This document shows positions 34,712 through 46,814 of a DNA stretch of 64,000 bases, piece after piece. The stretch's first letter is position 1; every line of letters starts with the position of its first letter. Source of the DNA: Cyrtodaria siliqua (lineage: Eukaryota; Mollusca; Bivalvia; Adapedonta; Hiatellidae); NCBI GenBank assembly GCA_037043455.1, contig JAWPHD010004487.1, positions 62,001 to 126,000 of the forward strand, read 5' to 3'. The notes beneath the pieces are model-generated. The model saw nothing but the letters and a program-made list of their open reading frames with translations. It ran no database searches and had not been told where the DNA came from. Both the position numbers and the translations under genes were made by a program.

Positions 34712-36971
34712 TCTAATGTATATCGGATGTAATTTTGATACTTCACTTAGACAATAGTAAAATAACACAATCGTTTGATAATCACATTACGTAACATTTA
34801 TAATATCTTCAAACAATTATATCAATATTGATATGTTTAATCTATGTCCCTAAACATTCGATATTTTATTGCTGCGTTACATGTTAATTACCGTTTAAGG
34901 TGAAAAGCCGGACTCCCGTATTCTTTCTTTCCTCTTGTTTTTAATTCCTGTTGTTGTCAACTTACCTTTCTATCTTCTGTAATAAATCGGAATATATACT
35001 AAAGGAACTAGGAAACGCAACTCGGTAATTTTTGCTATTAATGTATGTAGTGCATACATGTATGTAGTGCATACATGTAATTCCATGTAATATTCCAGAG
35101 ACATCCCACGGTGTTTTGTAAAATAAAAGGTTGCAGCTAGTTAGAAAAAGGACTAAATTGTGCTGCTACAGTTTTTTTTTTGAAAATAGTACACTTTGCA
35201 ACACGAAATTCAAAAAGGTTGAACCTCTGCTTTGAAAATTTGAGCCATTCCTTTTCTGTATTTAATGTAAAAAGAATGCATCCTAAGTGTTCTCACCTGC
35301 TTGATTCAAACGCGTATTCTATCAAAAATGCAATTTTGCAGTAAAATATTTGGTATGTTACGTGTTGTTTCAGACCTTTTCCGAAAGGAGAAGTCTAATG
35401 TAGCCATGTTGCATTTTTTTCTTTTACTATATTTCCAAGAAACAAATTAATTATTTTTAGCTTTTCTCAGATATAATGTTATACTTCTCAAAATAATTTA
35501 AAGACCACAACATAGAACAGTAATAATTAATTATTTTGTAATATACGGATTTCATTTTCATATAATTATTTAATAAATGTGTGTAATGTAACAATTGTAA
35601 ACGAATAAACATAAAACTTTCAAAAAGTCAGTAAATTGTTCAATTACAGCACTTTCAAAATGACCAACATCCAAACATAGGCCTTAAATTAGTAAATTAC
35701 TAAGTAATATAATGTTCTGTGTACATTTTAAGCTGGCATATATGTTTGAACCAATATATTGGGAAGGTGCGTATCTTTTGTTGTAAGAATGCGTGCCCGA
35801 CCCATTTGGTACATTTCAAACCAATACAAAACGTTTAAATTTGTTAAAAAGTGTTCTATTTGTATCTGCTACTTAACATTATTGTTCATCTGATTTATAA
35901 TATAATAATGAAACCAACGCACTCTTTCAAAGCCTTCTAAGTTTAACCTGTTCCTTAAGTAAAATATTTCATTGAAACTGAGGGGAAAGATTGATTATGT
36001 TTATGCGTTCTGACATGTACAGTCAAGGGTGTAACTTGTTTAAGTTATTGTTTAAATAACTTTTTAGGTGATAACAGTCTTGGGAGTGTTTGTCAAAATA
36101 ACTACAACAGGTTCATTTAATTTCATCTATTTTGTTTAGTCTATCAAGACCAGATTTTTCTTGTAACATATGACATTTTGACTTGTTTCTTTATCTTAAT
36201 TGCCATTACTTCTTTTATTTAATGCTTATAAATATTTTAGGAAAGCTCTTAAAAACGTTTAAAGTTACATAACATATTGGTAGTTTATTGACTCTAGGGC
36301 ATTCCTACCTAATGGTGAAATCATTATTCAATTAGCTGATCAAGTTGTCTGTTGAAAGGATTTATTGCTTGAGATTTATTATCGCAGCAACTATTTTTAT
36401 TTAAATCAAATCTTTTTTCAGGAACGAATCCTAAATAAGTTAATTTACCAAAATTAAGGGAAATGATCTCTTACTCTGTGTCAAAGGAAAATGTATTTTT
36501 CTTAAAACTAACTTGTTTCAGTTATTCAGACTTATATTTTCAATAAGTTACACTGTGACTATTATTTAAGGGACTGACGGCACTCTTAAATAGTTGAACT
36601 TTGATTGATTTATTAAAATTTAAAATGGAATGCATATATTTTATTTGTTCGTCGTTATCTTACCATATGTTTAAGGACATTAATGATGCATTTTATTCAA
36701 CAGTTAGTAAAACATTTTAGAGATGTGCAAATTGTTAGACAACTAGAGAAACTTTACTTGAAAAAACATTCTTTGAATTCATTAAAGATAGATACATTCT
36801 AGTTTTGACGTTCACCGTAGTGGACAGCCCTCTCAAAATTCCCTTGTATACATGTATAGCTTTGAAATAAAGTGAAAAATACTTTCATTATATGTACGTA
36901 TCAATTTATACGGAAATGTGCTGTGTATACTTGTATAGCTTTGAAATAAAGTGAAAGATACTTTCATTATA
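34712..36971. other. AT-rich non-coding sequence (copy 2)
   Basis: Duplicate of 26155-28414. No gene is recognised. Confidence 0.5.
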
Positions 36972-38199
36972 CAGTCAAACCTGTCATCCGACCACCTGGA
37001 TTAAGCGCCCACCTGCCATAAACGACCACTTTGAATTTCCCCCGACGAGTTTTGCTATTAATTTATACTGTATTAAGCGACCGCCTGTCTAACGCGACCG
37101 ACGACCGCACATTTTCATACCAAAAGACCGATTTTATGATCATTTAGCGACCGCCATTTTTTTCTTGAAAATCAAACTCAAAAAAAAAAAGTTTGGCTAT
37201 CGGTAATTCACACAGAAACGAGATCAAACATAAATTCAACAATAACCTTATTAGCCTTTGTAATCATCCCCCCGTAGGAGATATCAAATATAAGTACCAA
37301 TTAATAAGTTGAATACCAATTATCACCTTCGAATGTGGAAACATCGATGATTGATAGCGTTATATTGAAAGGTTGAATTGTTCATTAATATTCATAAGTT
37401 TATTTTTATACGGAGATGGGATTGGTCAATACTGTCAAGTGCCCTCATTAATATTGATGAAGTTATATTTATACTTCATCAGTAGTGATTGGATAACATA
37501 ATAATTTGTTTATATCACGTGATGGCAACGGTAATATATTTACTCGCTATTTTTAACAGCCGATTGCAATAAATAAAGTTATTGAAATCATGTCGAAGCG
37601 TAAAGTGTTAACGTTAGACGAGAGAACTTAGTAAATCGAAAAGTGCGCGCAAAAAGCAGACGAGTTAGGTGTCGGTTAAACACAAATTCAGAACATATCA
37701 AAACGAAAATCGGAGGTTTTAGAGAATTTTGAGAACAATGTGTCTGGTGACAGAAAACATGCCCGTTACGCAACTGGGGACGATGACATAAATGATCTAT
37801 GTTGGACTTGGTTCCAAGATGCTACATGAAGACGCATGCCAGTGTCTGGGCCTTTGATTCAGCTGCAGGCATTGACATTCGCGACAGATCTTAACATTGA
37901 GACGTTTAAGGCCTCAAATGGATGGTTAGATGCTTTTCTTAAGAGGCATAATGTTAAAAACATACATTAAAGTTGTCTTAGTTTCTTAAGTGTTTATTAT
38001 TCCTTTACAAGATACTCCATATATATGAAATAATACAATATACCTACAATGTAAAGCATTCATTTTAATACATGTACATATTTCTCTTAAAATTTCATAA
38101 AAAAATCGAACAATGTTAGACCCTGTATTAAAAGACCACCTGTATTAAGAGACCACTTTTGGTCTTTCCCCTGAGCGGTCTCTTAATCCAGTTTGACTG
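36972..38199 (+). mobile_element. Tigger/pogo-like transposon, internally deleted (copy 2)
   Basis: Duplicate of 28415-29642: CAGTCAAAC/GTTTGACTG ends, TA flanks and a broken transposase N terminus from the ATG at 37589. One substitution relative to copy 1 at 38132. Confidence 0.7.
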
Positions 38200-38297
38200 T
38201 ATATACGTAGTATCAATTTAAACGTAAATTTGCTGTGTATACAACATTACTAGTCTAATGTGTCATTTATTCTAAACAATCTTCGTAGAACCTAAAT

Positions 38298-38529
38298 ATG
38301 GCCACTGGGGGTCCACCAGCCTCGGATACAGTTCTGTCCGCTGAAGAGAGCAACTACCTCCGGCTATTCCTTCTGTCGAAAGTCGGGTCCGAGGCTGTTC
38401 GAGTGTGCTTCGACAGGCTAGTACCTCCTAGTACACTTGTTAGCTTTTTGAAGAACCATGAACCAACTTTCCGTGGACTACCGAAAAAAGTACTGGGAAA
38501 ATACCAACTGGATATACTATTCCCAACAG
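38298..38529 (+). CDS. HEPN-STAND-ankyrin gene, first coding exon, downstream copy
   Basis: The copy of the first exon nearest to exon 2, hence the one I use for the gene model. It encodes 77 residues plus one base of a split codon and is followed by the donor GTTTGTG. Joining to 48067 keeps the frame and yields a continuous DZIP3-like HEPN sequence (L-D-I-L-F-P-T-A-P-G-V-V-A-K-S-T). Intron 1 is about 9.5 kb and carries repeat arrays and two PLE remnants. The ATG choice rests on context and on family similarity; a 5' UTR exon further upstream is possible, because TCTTCGTAG just before the ATG could be an acceptor. Confidence 0.75.
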
Positions 38530-38616
38530 GTTTGTGTTACAATGCCGCATGATAATAGGACACATTCACAGTGCAAGTAAAATGTTAATAATATACTCTA
38601 CTCTGTTAACCGAATA

Positions 38617-40782
38617 CTTCAATTATGTAAGACTGCTACTGTGACATTGACATTGATTGTTGACATTGATAAAAGCTCGATCAAGTTCGAAAATCAGCCA
38701 GAATGGACCAATAACACCACATTTATGGCCCTTGAATTATCAAAAAATGCTTGGTCAACACTCTAGCTCCTCAATTTTGTATCCTATCTTTACCAAACTT
38801 CCAGATTATTGATATTAATAAAAGCTCGGGCGTGGTTGAAAAGCAGCCATATCGGACCAGTATCAATTGAGTTATGGCTCTTGAATTATCGAAAAATGCA
38901 TAAACATTTTTATGTCAAAAGCTTAGCACCTTCCTTTTTCATCCGATCTTTAACAAACTTTACCAGAGAGTTAATATTAACAACAGCCCAGACGAGTTCG
39001 AAAACCAGCCATATCAGACCAATAACAGCGGAGTTATGGTCCTTGATTTAGGTAAACATGCTATATTTGGTCTCGTTATGACGATAGAGCCTTCATTGTT
39101 CATCCAATCTTTTTCAAGATTAACTAGGTTGTTGATAGCAACGAAAGCATGGACGAGTTAAAAAAACAGCCAATTCCGCTGAAACACCGGAGTTATGGCA
39201 TTTTATTTTGTTACAATTGCCCTTGAATTATCGAGAAAATGCCATAACATTTTTATGTCAAAACCCTAGCACCTTTATTTTTCATCCGATCTTACAAAAC
39301 TGTACCTTATTGTTGATATCAATGAAAGCTCGGACGAGTTCGAAAACCAGCCAGATCGGACCATTTACACCGGAGTTATGGCCGTTGATTAACTGAAATA
39401 TGCTATAAGTTGGCCTCAACACGATAGGGTCGTCATTTATAGCTCTTCTGGCCGAAGGCCGGCAGAGTTTACGGGATGACGAGTTGTCTGTCGTCCGTCG
39501 TCCGTCCGTCCGTCCGTCGTCCGTCTGTTAACTTTTGCATTGTGAACACTCTAAGGCCTTCATTATTGATCGGATATCTACGAAACTGCGCCAGTGTCTT
39601 TATATCAATTAAAGCTCGGACAAGTTCGAAAACCAGCCAGATCGGATTAGTTTTACCTGAGTTATGGCCCTTGTTTTTCTGAAAAATGCCATATTAAGCC
39701 TTGTGAACACTCTAGCACCTTCACTTAATATTTAATCTTTATCAAACTTACACAGATTGTTAATATCAATAAAAGCTTAGACAGGTTTGAAAACCAGCCA
39801 AATCGGTTGAGTAATACCGGCGTTATGGCCCTTTTTTTTTTCTGAAAAATTCCGTTTTTTGCATTGTGAACACTTTAGCACCTTTCTTTATTATTTGATC
39901 TTTACCAAACGTACATATATTATTAATACCAATAAAAGCTTGAACAAGTTCTGAAACCAGCTAAATTGGGTCAGAAACACCAGAGTTATTGCCCTTGTTT
40001 TGCTAAAAATGCCATATTAAGCCTTGTGAACACTGGAGCACCTTCATTTATTATTTGACCGTTCCAAGGCGGTAGCCCTATTGTCAACCCTTTTTGTGTA
40101 TGTGATGTCGTTTGCAATTATTATTGCTTTTGCCTTCTTGTTTGTCTGTTTGCGTGTTTGTTTCTGTGTTTTGTGGTAGACTGTCCTCCTTGAATGCTAC
40201 TTTCCCTGTCCGATCTTTTTATATTTCTTTGCATAGATTGCTAATATCAATGAAACCTCAGGCAAGTTCGAAAACTAGCCTAATCGGATGAGTAACACCG
40301 GAGTTATGGCCCTTATTTGTTCTGAGAAATGCCGTTTTTGCCTCGTGAACACTCTGGCACCTTCATTTATTATTTGATCTTTACTAAACTTGCACAGGTA
40401 GATAATATTGATGAAAGCTCGGACAGGTTCGAAAACCAGCCAGATCAGATCAGTAACACCGGAGTTATGGCCCTTGATTTAGTTAAAAATACTGTATTTT
40501 GCGTCTTTATGACGATAGTGCCTTCATTTTTTATCCAATCTTTACGTAACTCAACAGATTGTTAATATCAATGAAAGCTTGGACTTGTTCGAAAAGCACC
40601 TATATCGGAGCAGGAACACCAGAGTTATGTGCCCTTGAATTATTGAAAATTCCTATTTTCAGCCTTGTGAACACTCTAGCGGCTTCATTTTGTATTAGAT
40701 CTGTCCCAGTCTTGGCCAGATTGTTGATATCAATGAAAGCTCAGACGAGTGTGAAAATATTTTTTAAATATTTTTTTTATTA
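38617..40782 (+). repeat. Array of about 130-160 bp cores (copy 2)
   Basis: Duplicate of 30060-32225. It includes the internal element start with a CTGGCCGAAGGCC hairpin at about 39434 and the GTCC stretch at 39492-39525. Confidence 0.6.
40060..40227 (+). mobile_element. PLE 3'-end fragment within the array (copy 2)
   Basis: Duplicate of 31503-31670. Confidence 0.6.
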
Positions 40783-40910
40783 AGAAACATTAGTTTTTTT
40801 TCTTTAACTGGGATCTTAGGGGTCCTTGTTGGTTCAGTTTAACGTAGAGTTATAGGGAAGAACTTCAAAAAATTTCTCTCTCTGAAACTGCAAGAGATAA
40901 AGGCTTAATA

Positions 40911-41194
40911 CTTTTTATATATTATCAGCCAATTTTGTTCAAAGGTCACCCTGTTTTGTATTTACCATCAGCTTATTATAATCTACCAAGTTTGTTTAAA
41001 TGGTGACCCTGGGGTCAAATTTCGCCTTGCCCCAGGGGGTCACTGTTTTACATTGACTGATATAGGGGAAAACTGAAAAAAATCTTCTTATCTAAAACTA
41101 CAAGAGCCAACAGTTTAATATTTTGTATTTACACTCAGCTTATGGTCTTCTACCAAGTTTGTTCAAATGGTGATCCTGGGGTAACATGTCAAAC
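40911..41194 (+). repeat. Two-unit repeat (ACCAAGTTTGTT-AAATGGTGA family)
   Basis: Two units with CTACCAAGTTTGTT, AAATGGTGACCCTGGGG and a TATTTAC-TCAGCTTAT motif. It is unique to the right flank of duplication copy 2 and directly precedes the truncated PLE. Confidence 0.5.
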
Positions 41195-43130
41195 TGATAA
41201 TAAATTTGTTTTAGTTCCTGCAGCTAATAATGTAATTATTGTTTGACGCCTACATTACGTCAATGTTTTATCTCTTGAACTCGGCAGCACCAATTCGTAT
41301 ACTCCAGTTAATTCTACTGAGGATGATGCTGTTTCCGCACATATCACTCGGTGCACTACTTTCAAGGCTGGTGTAAACGATAAGCAAAATAAACAGCCTA
41401 CTATGTACTGGATTCCTAAATTACATAAAAATCCATATAAGGCTCGCTTTATTTCGAATTCTAGTGCCTGCACCACAACAAACATCTCCAAACTTTTAAC
41501 TTCTTGTCTTACTGCCGTTAAAGATCACGTTAAACTATATTGTGATAAAACTTATGAAAACTCTGGGATTAATTTATTTTGGTCTATACAAAATTCAGGA
41601 GACGTTCTTGATAAACTTTTCAATAAAGGTCAAGTTTCATCAATAAGCACTTATGACTTCTCTACACTATATACAACCTTATCACATCACCTTATTAAAG
41701 ACAAGCTAATTACTCTTATTAAAAAAACATTCGCTAAAGACAATACTACATTTTTGGCATGTAATAATATAAAAGCGTTTTTTACTAACGGCAGTTTAGA
41801 CAATTATACTATGTGGACTTGCTATGAAGTTTGTGAAGCACTCATCTTCCTTTTAGATAATATTTTCGTCAGGTATGGAATCACCGTTTATAGACAAATT
41901 GTTGGTAACCCTATGGGTACGAACTGTGCACCACTTGTTATGAAAGGGATTTCATGTTGAGTCTTTCACCAGATACCCAGGCAGATGTTATTGAAGCCTT
42001 TAATGACACCTCTCGATATCTGGATGACATATTGAACACTGACAACCCTTTCTTTCCAACTATGGTTAATTATATTTATCCTAAAGAACTTCAGCTTAAC
42101 AAAGCTAATATATCTGATAATAACGCTTCTTTTCTTGATTTAGATCTCTCGATTGAAAATGGTAAAATAATTAGCAAAATCTATGACAACAGAGATGATT
42201 TTAATTTTGACATTGTTAATTATCCCCATTTGGATGGGGATGTTCCCCGAGCAACTTCTTATGGGGTGTATGTGTCTCAACTTATTCGTTTTTCTAGAGC
42301 TTGTACTCGAGTTGAGGACTTTAATATTCGTAAACTTTGTATAACTAAAAAATTACTCAATCAGGGTTACCGTTTCCATAAACTTCATAAAAACTTTGCA
42401 AACTTTTATTATCGTAACCCTGATCTTCTTTCCAAATATAAAAATAATTTAAGGACTCTTCTGCGACAAGGACTATCACAACCTGACTTCTATGGTGATG
42501 TGATTTATAAACTTTGTAAGATTCTTGGTCATGATCACTTTCATACTATCTTTGTTAAACTTGTTAAAAAGTTTTATCAAAAGAGGTTATGACCCTATCA
42601 TTTTGCAACGTACTGCATGCTTGGTGGTGGACCCTTTTACAGTTCGACACTATGCTTTCCTCTTTAATTGTACGATGACCGGACAGGCTGTGGACCCTAT
42701 GATGACGCCTACCTAAAGCCCATTGGGACGGTGGCGTTTGATGTTTGTCTGTGATCTTTCTTGTCGTGTCCTTAATGGTTTATTCTCTTACTGCTCTGGC
42801 TTCTGCCAAGTCACTGAGTACCTTCATTGTGGCTTTCTAGGCTATTGTTTTTTTGTATTATATTTACACGAGCATATTTGTGTTTTGCTTATATTGCCTA
42901 TTGATGCTGCCTTGTTGGTTAGAGATTAGATCATGGCGGGGATTTCTTTATTTACACTGTCCTGTTTTAATGGGATGACAGTAGGGTAAGTGTGAGGTGT
43001 CGTTTGCATTTATTATTGCTTTTGCCTTCTTGTTTGTCTGTTTCCGTGTTTGTTTCTGTGTTTTGTGGTTGACTGTTCTCCTTGAATGCTACTTTCCCTG
43101 TCCGATCTTTTTATATTTCTTTTTTGTTTT
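41195..43130 (+). mobile_element. Penelope-like element copy E, best RT copy
   Basis: 5'-truncated PLE. One frame is open from 41201 to about 41940 except for TGA at 41244-41246. It carries Y-W-I-P-K-L-H-K, C-T-T-T-N-I-S-K-L-L-T-S-C, Y-D-F-S-T-L-Y-T-T (motif A) and G-N-P-M-G-T-N-C-A-P-L (motif B). A deletion of about two dozen bases shifts the frame near 41940. The next frame (from 41954) has S-R-Y-L-D-D with an intact Y-L-D-D at 42017-42028, then E-L-Q-L-N-K-A-N, G-D-V-P-R and Y-G-V-Y-V-S-Q-L-I-R-F. A one-base insertion near 42570 shifts to the final frame ending at 42716. A non-coding tail runs to about 43130. No C-terminal GIY-YIG follows the RT, consistent with the N-terminal-endonuclease (Naiad) type. 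Confidence 0.75.
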
Positions 43131-43889
43131 CATGTGTTTTTATTAACGAAAGTATGATTTGTTATAAAAGATAGTCAAACTTGAGCCAAATACATCCCTC
43201 CCCCTATATAAGACACTTTATAAAATACTAGTTTTATACTGCCGTATCTGAAAAACAATCCTTATATCCCCCACAGCAACCCACCCCACCCCACCCCACC
43301 ATGGACACCATATAGCAAGTAGAGCGATACACGCCCTCTTGGTCCTCTTGTTCATCGGATATTTTTCAATGTTTTACCAGATTGTTGATATCAATGAACG
43401 CTCAGATGAGTTTGAAAACAGCCATATCGAACAAAAGAGTTATGGCCCTTTATTTAGTTAAATAAGTAATTTGACTCGTCAAGATGATAAGGGCTTCATT
43501 TTTCATTCAATCTTTACCAAACTCTACCGGATTGTTGATATCAATGACAGCTCGGACGAGTTTGAAAACCAGTCAGATCGGATTATTTACACCGGAGTTA
43601 TGGCCCTTGATTTTCTGAAATATGCTATAATTTGGCCGCGTTAACACGATAATTTTTTCATCGGATATTTTCCAAATGTGACCAGATTGTTGATATCAAT
43701 GAACGCTCAGAGGAAGTTGAAAACAAGCCAGATCGAACACTAGAGTTATGGCCATTTATTTAGTTAAGTATTTTGCCTCGTCAAGGTGATATGGGCATCA
43801 TTTTTGTCTTGCCTTTTCGAAGAAAAAAAGAGACATAGGTGTTGCTTTTCCGGCGGCGGCAGCGGCGGCGAAAGTGAAGGCGTCAACAA

Positions 43890-44530
43890 TCAAGTTTTGC
43901 GTTTAGGTTATTTTCTCACAGACTGTATGTACCAGTCCTCTAAAACTTTGCTTATAGTTGTATCTTGGGTGGTACATCGCAACTTGACAAAGCAAATGTG
44001 CAAGTGACCTTGTAACTCCAAGCAAAGGGCAGATAACAATAATTTTTAGGTTCAGCTTTTGCGTTTAGGTCACTTTTTCACAAACTATATTCACTAGACC
44101 TTTCAAACTTTGCTTATAGTTGTATCTTGGGTGGTACATTGCAACTTGACAAAGCAAATGTGCAAGTGACCTTGACACTCCAAGCAAAGGGCAGATAACA
44201 ACAATTTTTAGGTTCAACTTTTGCGTTTAGTTCACTTTTTCACAAACTATATTCACTAGACCTTTCAAACTTTGCTTATAGTTGTATCTTGGGTGGTACA
44301 TCGCAACGTAGCAAAGCAAATGTGCAAGTGACCTTGACCCTCCAAGCAAAGGGCAGATAACTTAATAATTTTTAGGTTTAACGTTTGCGTTTAGGTCACT
44401 TTTTCACAAACTGTATGCACTAGACCTTTAAAAATTTGCTTATAGTTGTATCATGAGTGGTACATCGCAACATGACAAAGCAATTGTGGAAGTGACCTTG
44501 ACCCTCCAAGCAAAGGGCAGCTAACTTAAT
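43890..44530 (+). repeat. Four-unit 162-bp tandem repeat
   Basis: The marker CTTATAGTTGTATC recurs at 43951, 44113, 44275 and 44439 (spacing 162, 162, 164). Each unit also has TTTGCGTTTAGGTCAC, GGTGGTACATCGCAAC and AAGTGACCTTGAC-CTCCAAG. Confidence 0.8.
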
Positions 44531-45486
44531 AATTTTACCTTCAACTTTTGCGTTCAGGTCAATTTCGCGCTTATAATTTTTATCTTCAACTTTGGCTCTC
44601 GGACAAGTTGGAAAACCAGCCAAATCGGACCATTAACAACAGAGTTTTGGCCCTTGATTTAGTTAAAAATGCTACATATTGCCTCGTTAAGACGATAGGG
44701 CCTTCATTTTCCATCCAATCTTTACCAAACTTTACCAGATTGTTCATATCAATGAAAGCTCAGACAAGTTCAAACACCAGCCAGATCGGACCAATAACAG
44801 CGGAGTTATGACCCTTGATTTCGTTAAAATTATTTTTTGATTGTTTTTTTTTTAAACCTTTTTTTTAATTAGATTTTTTTATTACTTGTTTTTATTTGTT
44901 ATTACTTTTTGTTTTACTTTTTTTATTTACTTTTGTTTTTAATTACTTTTGTCTTGTTTGTGTTAACGCTGTATTAGCAGGAAGCATTGCTAAGATTTCT
45001 AGTTGTGCCTATTGCGTTTTTTCGGGTTCGTTGATTTTTGATGGAATTACGACCCCTTGACATTTTTACTTTTAAATTTCTTGTCGGCGCTACTCCTCCT
45101 AAACACCTTGTTGGATTTCGACGAAACCTGGCAGGAAGCATCGGTAAGATGTCTAGTTGTGCATGTCAGGCTTTTGTTCCAGTTCGTTGATTTATGACGG
45201 AGTTATGGCCCTTTGACATTTTTACTTGAAATAGTTCTTGTCGGCGCTCCTCCGGCTTGTTGGATTTCTACAAAATTTGGCAGGAAGCCTCAGTATGATG
45301 TCTAGTTGTGCAACGCGCGGTATATCAATGAAATCTTGGACAAGTTCGAAAACCAGATAGACCTTGTTAGTAACGACAGAGTTTTGATTTGTTGAACAAC
45401 GCTTCATTGTATTTTCCTTTGTTAAATCTGTAGTTACTTCATTTTTTATCTGATCTTTAACCATATTTGTTTAGAATGTTAATATA

Positions 45487-45511
45487 CACCCCCCCCCCCC
45501 CCCCCCCCTCC
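45487..45511. repeat. Poly(C) tract
   Basis: A run of about two dozen C, broken once by T near the end. It is likely length-variable and a sequencing weak point. Confidence 0.9.
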
Positions 45512-45889
45512 CATTTTTATTAAATTTCATTCATAGAAGAAAGCTGGACAAATTAAAAAATACCCATGCCCGACTAGACACAGCAGACGTATTGCCCATG
45601 ATTACCAGGTGAGCGATCTAAGGCCATCCTATCCCTGTAGTTTTTGCAATGTTTTAAAAGAAGTACTGATGGGAATTTTATGTCGACAACCCTTGATATA
45701 AGAGCAGTAGAGCCAGTAGAGCGTCCATCTTGGGCCTCTTGTTTTTAATAGAATGGCATTTTGTTTTTAAACAAATGCACTTAAATGTCATCTCAGTAAA
45801 CTTCAAACTCCATTGTTTTTAGTTACTAACATTTTACAAGCTTTCATTTAAGAATCATTGACCTTTCCATTTTTAAGTCCCGCCCCCGT

Positions 45890-46625
45890 TAGGCGAGACA
45901 TGTGAATCCGCGGATTTCTTGTTCATCCAATCTTTACCAAACTTTACCAGATTGTTACAATCAATGGACCTTTAAAATGGCTAGTTCTCAGGAACCCCTG
46001 GCCGGATTTCAGTGAAACTGTTAAGGGATGATCATTACCACGTCTAGTTGTGCATATCGTCGCCATGTTCCGGTTGAATTAGTGTTGGAGGAGTAAGGCC
46101 CTTTAAATATTAGTATATACAAACATAGGACTAGTTCTCCTGGACCCCGGACCGCATTTCAACGAAACTTTTCAGGGATGAACACTACCAAGCATATCGT
46201 CATATCGTCACCTTATTGCGGTTGAATGATTTTGTCGCAGTTATGGCCCTTTACAGGTCTTAATACACAAACTTTGTCTGGACTAGTTCTCTTGAACACC
46301 TCGCCGGATTTCAGTGAAACTATTTTAGGGATGATCATTACCAGCTCTAGTTGGGCATATCGTCGCCATGTTCCAGTTGAATGAGTTTTGGCGGCTTTAA
46401 GGCCTATTAAAGGTTTTAATATACAAACGTTGCTCTAGTTCTCCTGAAACCCTGGCAGGATTTCAACGAAACATTTCATGGATGATCAGTACTAAGCCCA
46501 GTTGTGCATATTATCAACGTGTTCAGGTTAAAAAATGTTTGACAGCGTTATGGCCCTTTATAGGTTTTAATACACAAATATTGTCCGGACTAGTTCTCCT
46601 GAACCCCAGGTGTTGAGGAGGGGGT
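45890..46625 (+). repeat. Array of about 150-bp cores (GTCCGGACTAGTTCTC family)
   Basis: About four units containing GACTAGTTCTCCTGAAC-CC, CCGGATTTCA-CGAAAC, GGATGATCA-TACCA and TTATGGCCCTTTA. The same family as at 51.87-53.07 kb. Confidence 0.6.
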
Positions 46626-46814
46626 GAGTGGGGGTGGGTAGTGTGGGTGTCCGACCAAAGTTTACGTTTCAAAATGTCTCGTAAGGGTCCCATGCCTAGT
46701 TAGGGAATTCCTCACGGGTGTAAGTCTCACACCCATTGTTTTACGTGTGCCCTTGTATTGTGAATTTATGGTTATGCATTATGCACATTTAGGTTTATAA
46801 TCATTTTTTATTTA
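46626..46814. other. Spacer, no feature recognised
   Basis: A short GT-rich then AT-rich stretch between the array and the PLE fragment. Confidence 0.4.

Larger units (their letters stand above)
32415..40910. repeat. 8.5-kb tandem duplication, copy 2
   Basis: Direct copy of 23858-32353. After 40910 the sequence (CTTTTTATATATTATC) is presumably the original right flank, which runs on to the PLE at 41.2 kb. Confidence 0.9.
43131..45750 (+). repeat. Tandem-core arrays in intron 1
   Basis: A mixture of array units of the TTCGAAAACCAGCCAGATCGGACC family (43330-43790, 44590-44830), a four-unit 162-bp repeat (separate entry), a T-rich tract (44828-44960) and diverged units at 45000-45600. It ends with AGAGCGTCCATCTTGGGCC and CTCTTGTTT at 45748, the usual end of these elements. 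A CCCCACC run lies at 43270-43300 and a GGC-rich patch at 43850-43870. No gene is seen. Confidence 0.5.

Noticed and set aside
41195..43130. Hammerhead ribozyme in the PLE copies
   Set aside because: I looked for a CTGATGA...GAAA core near the ends and did not find a convincing one; Naiad PLEs are reported to lack canonical hammerheads.
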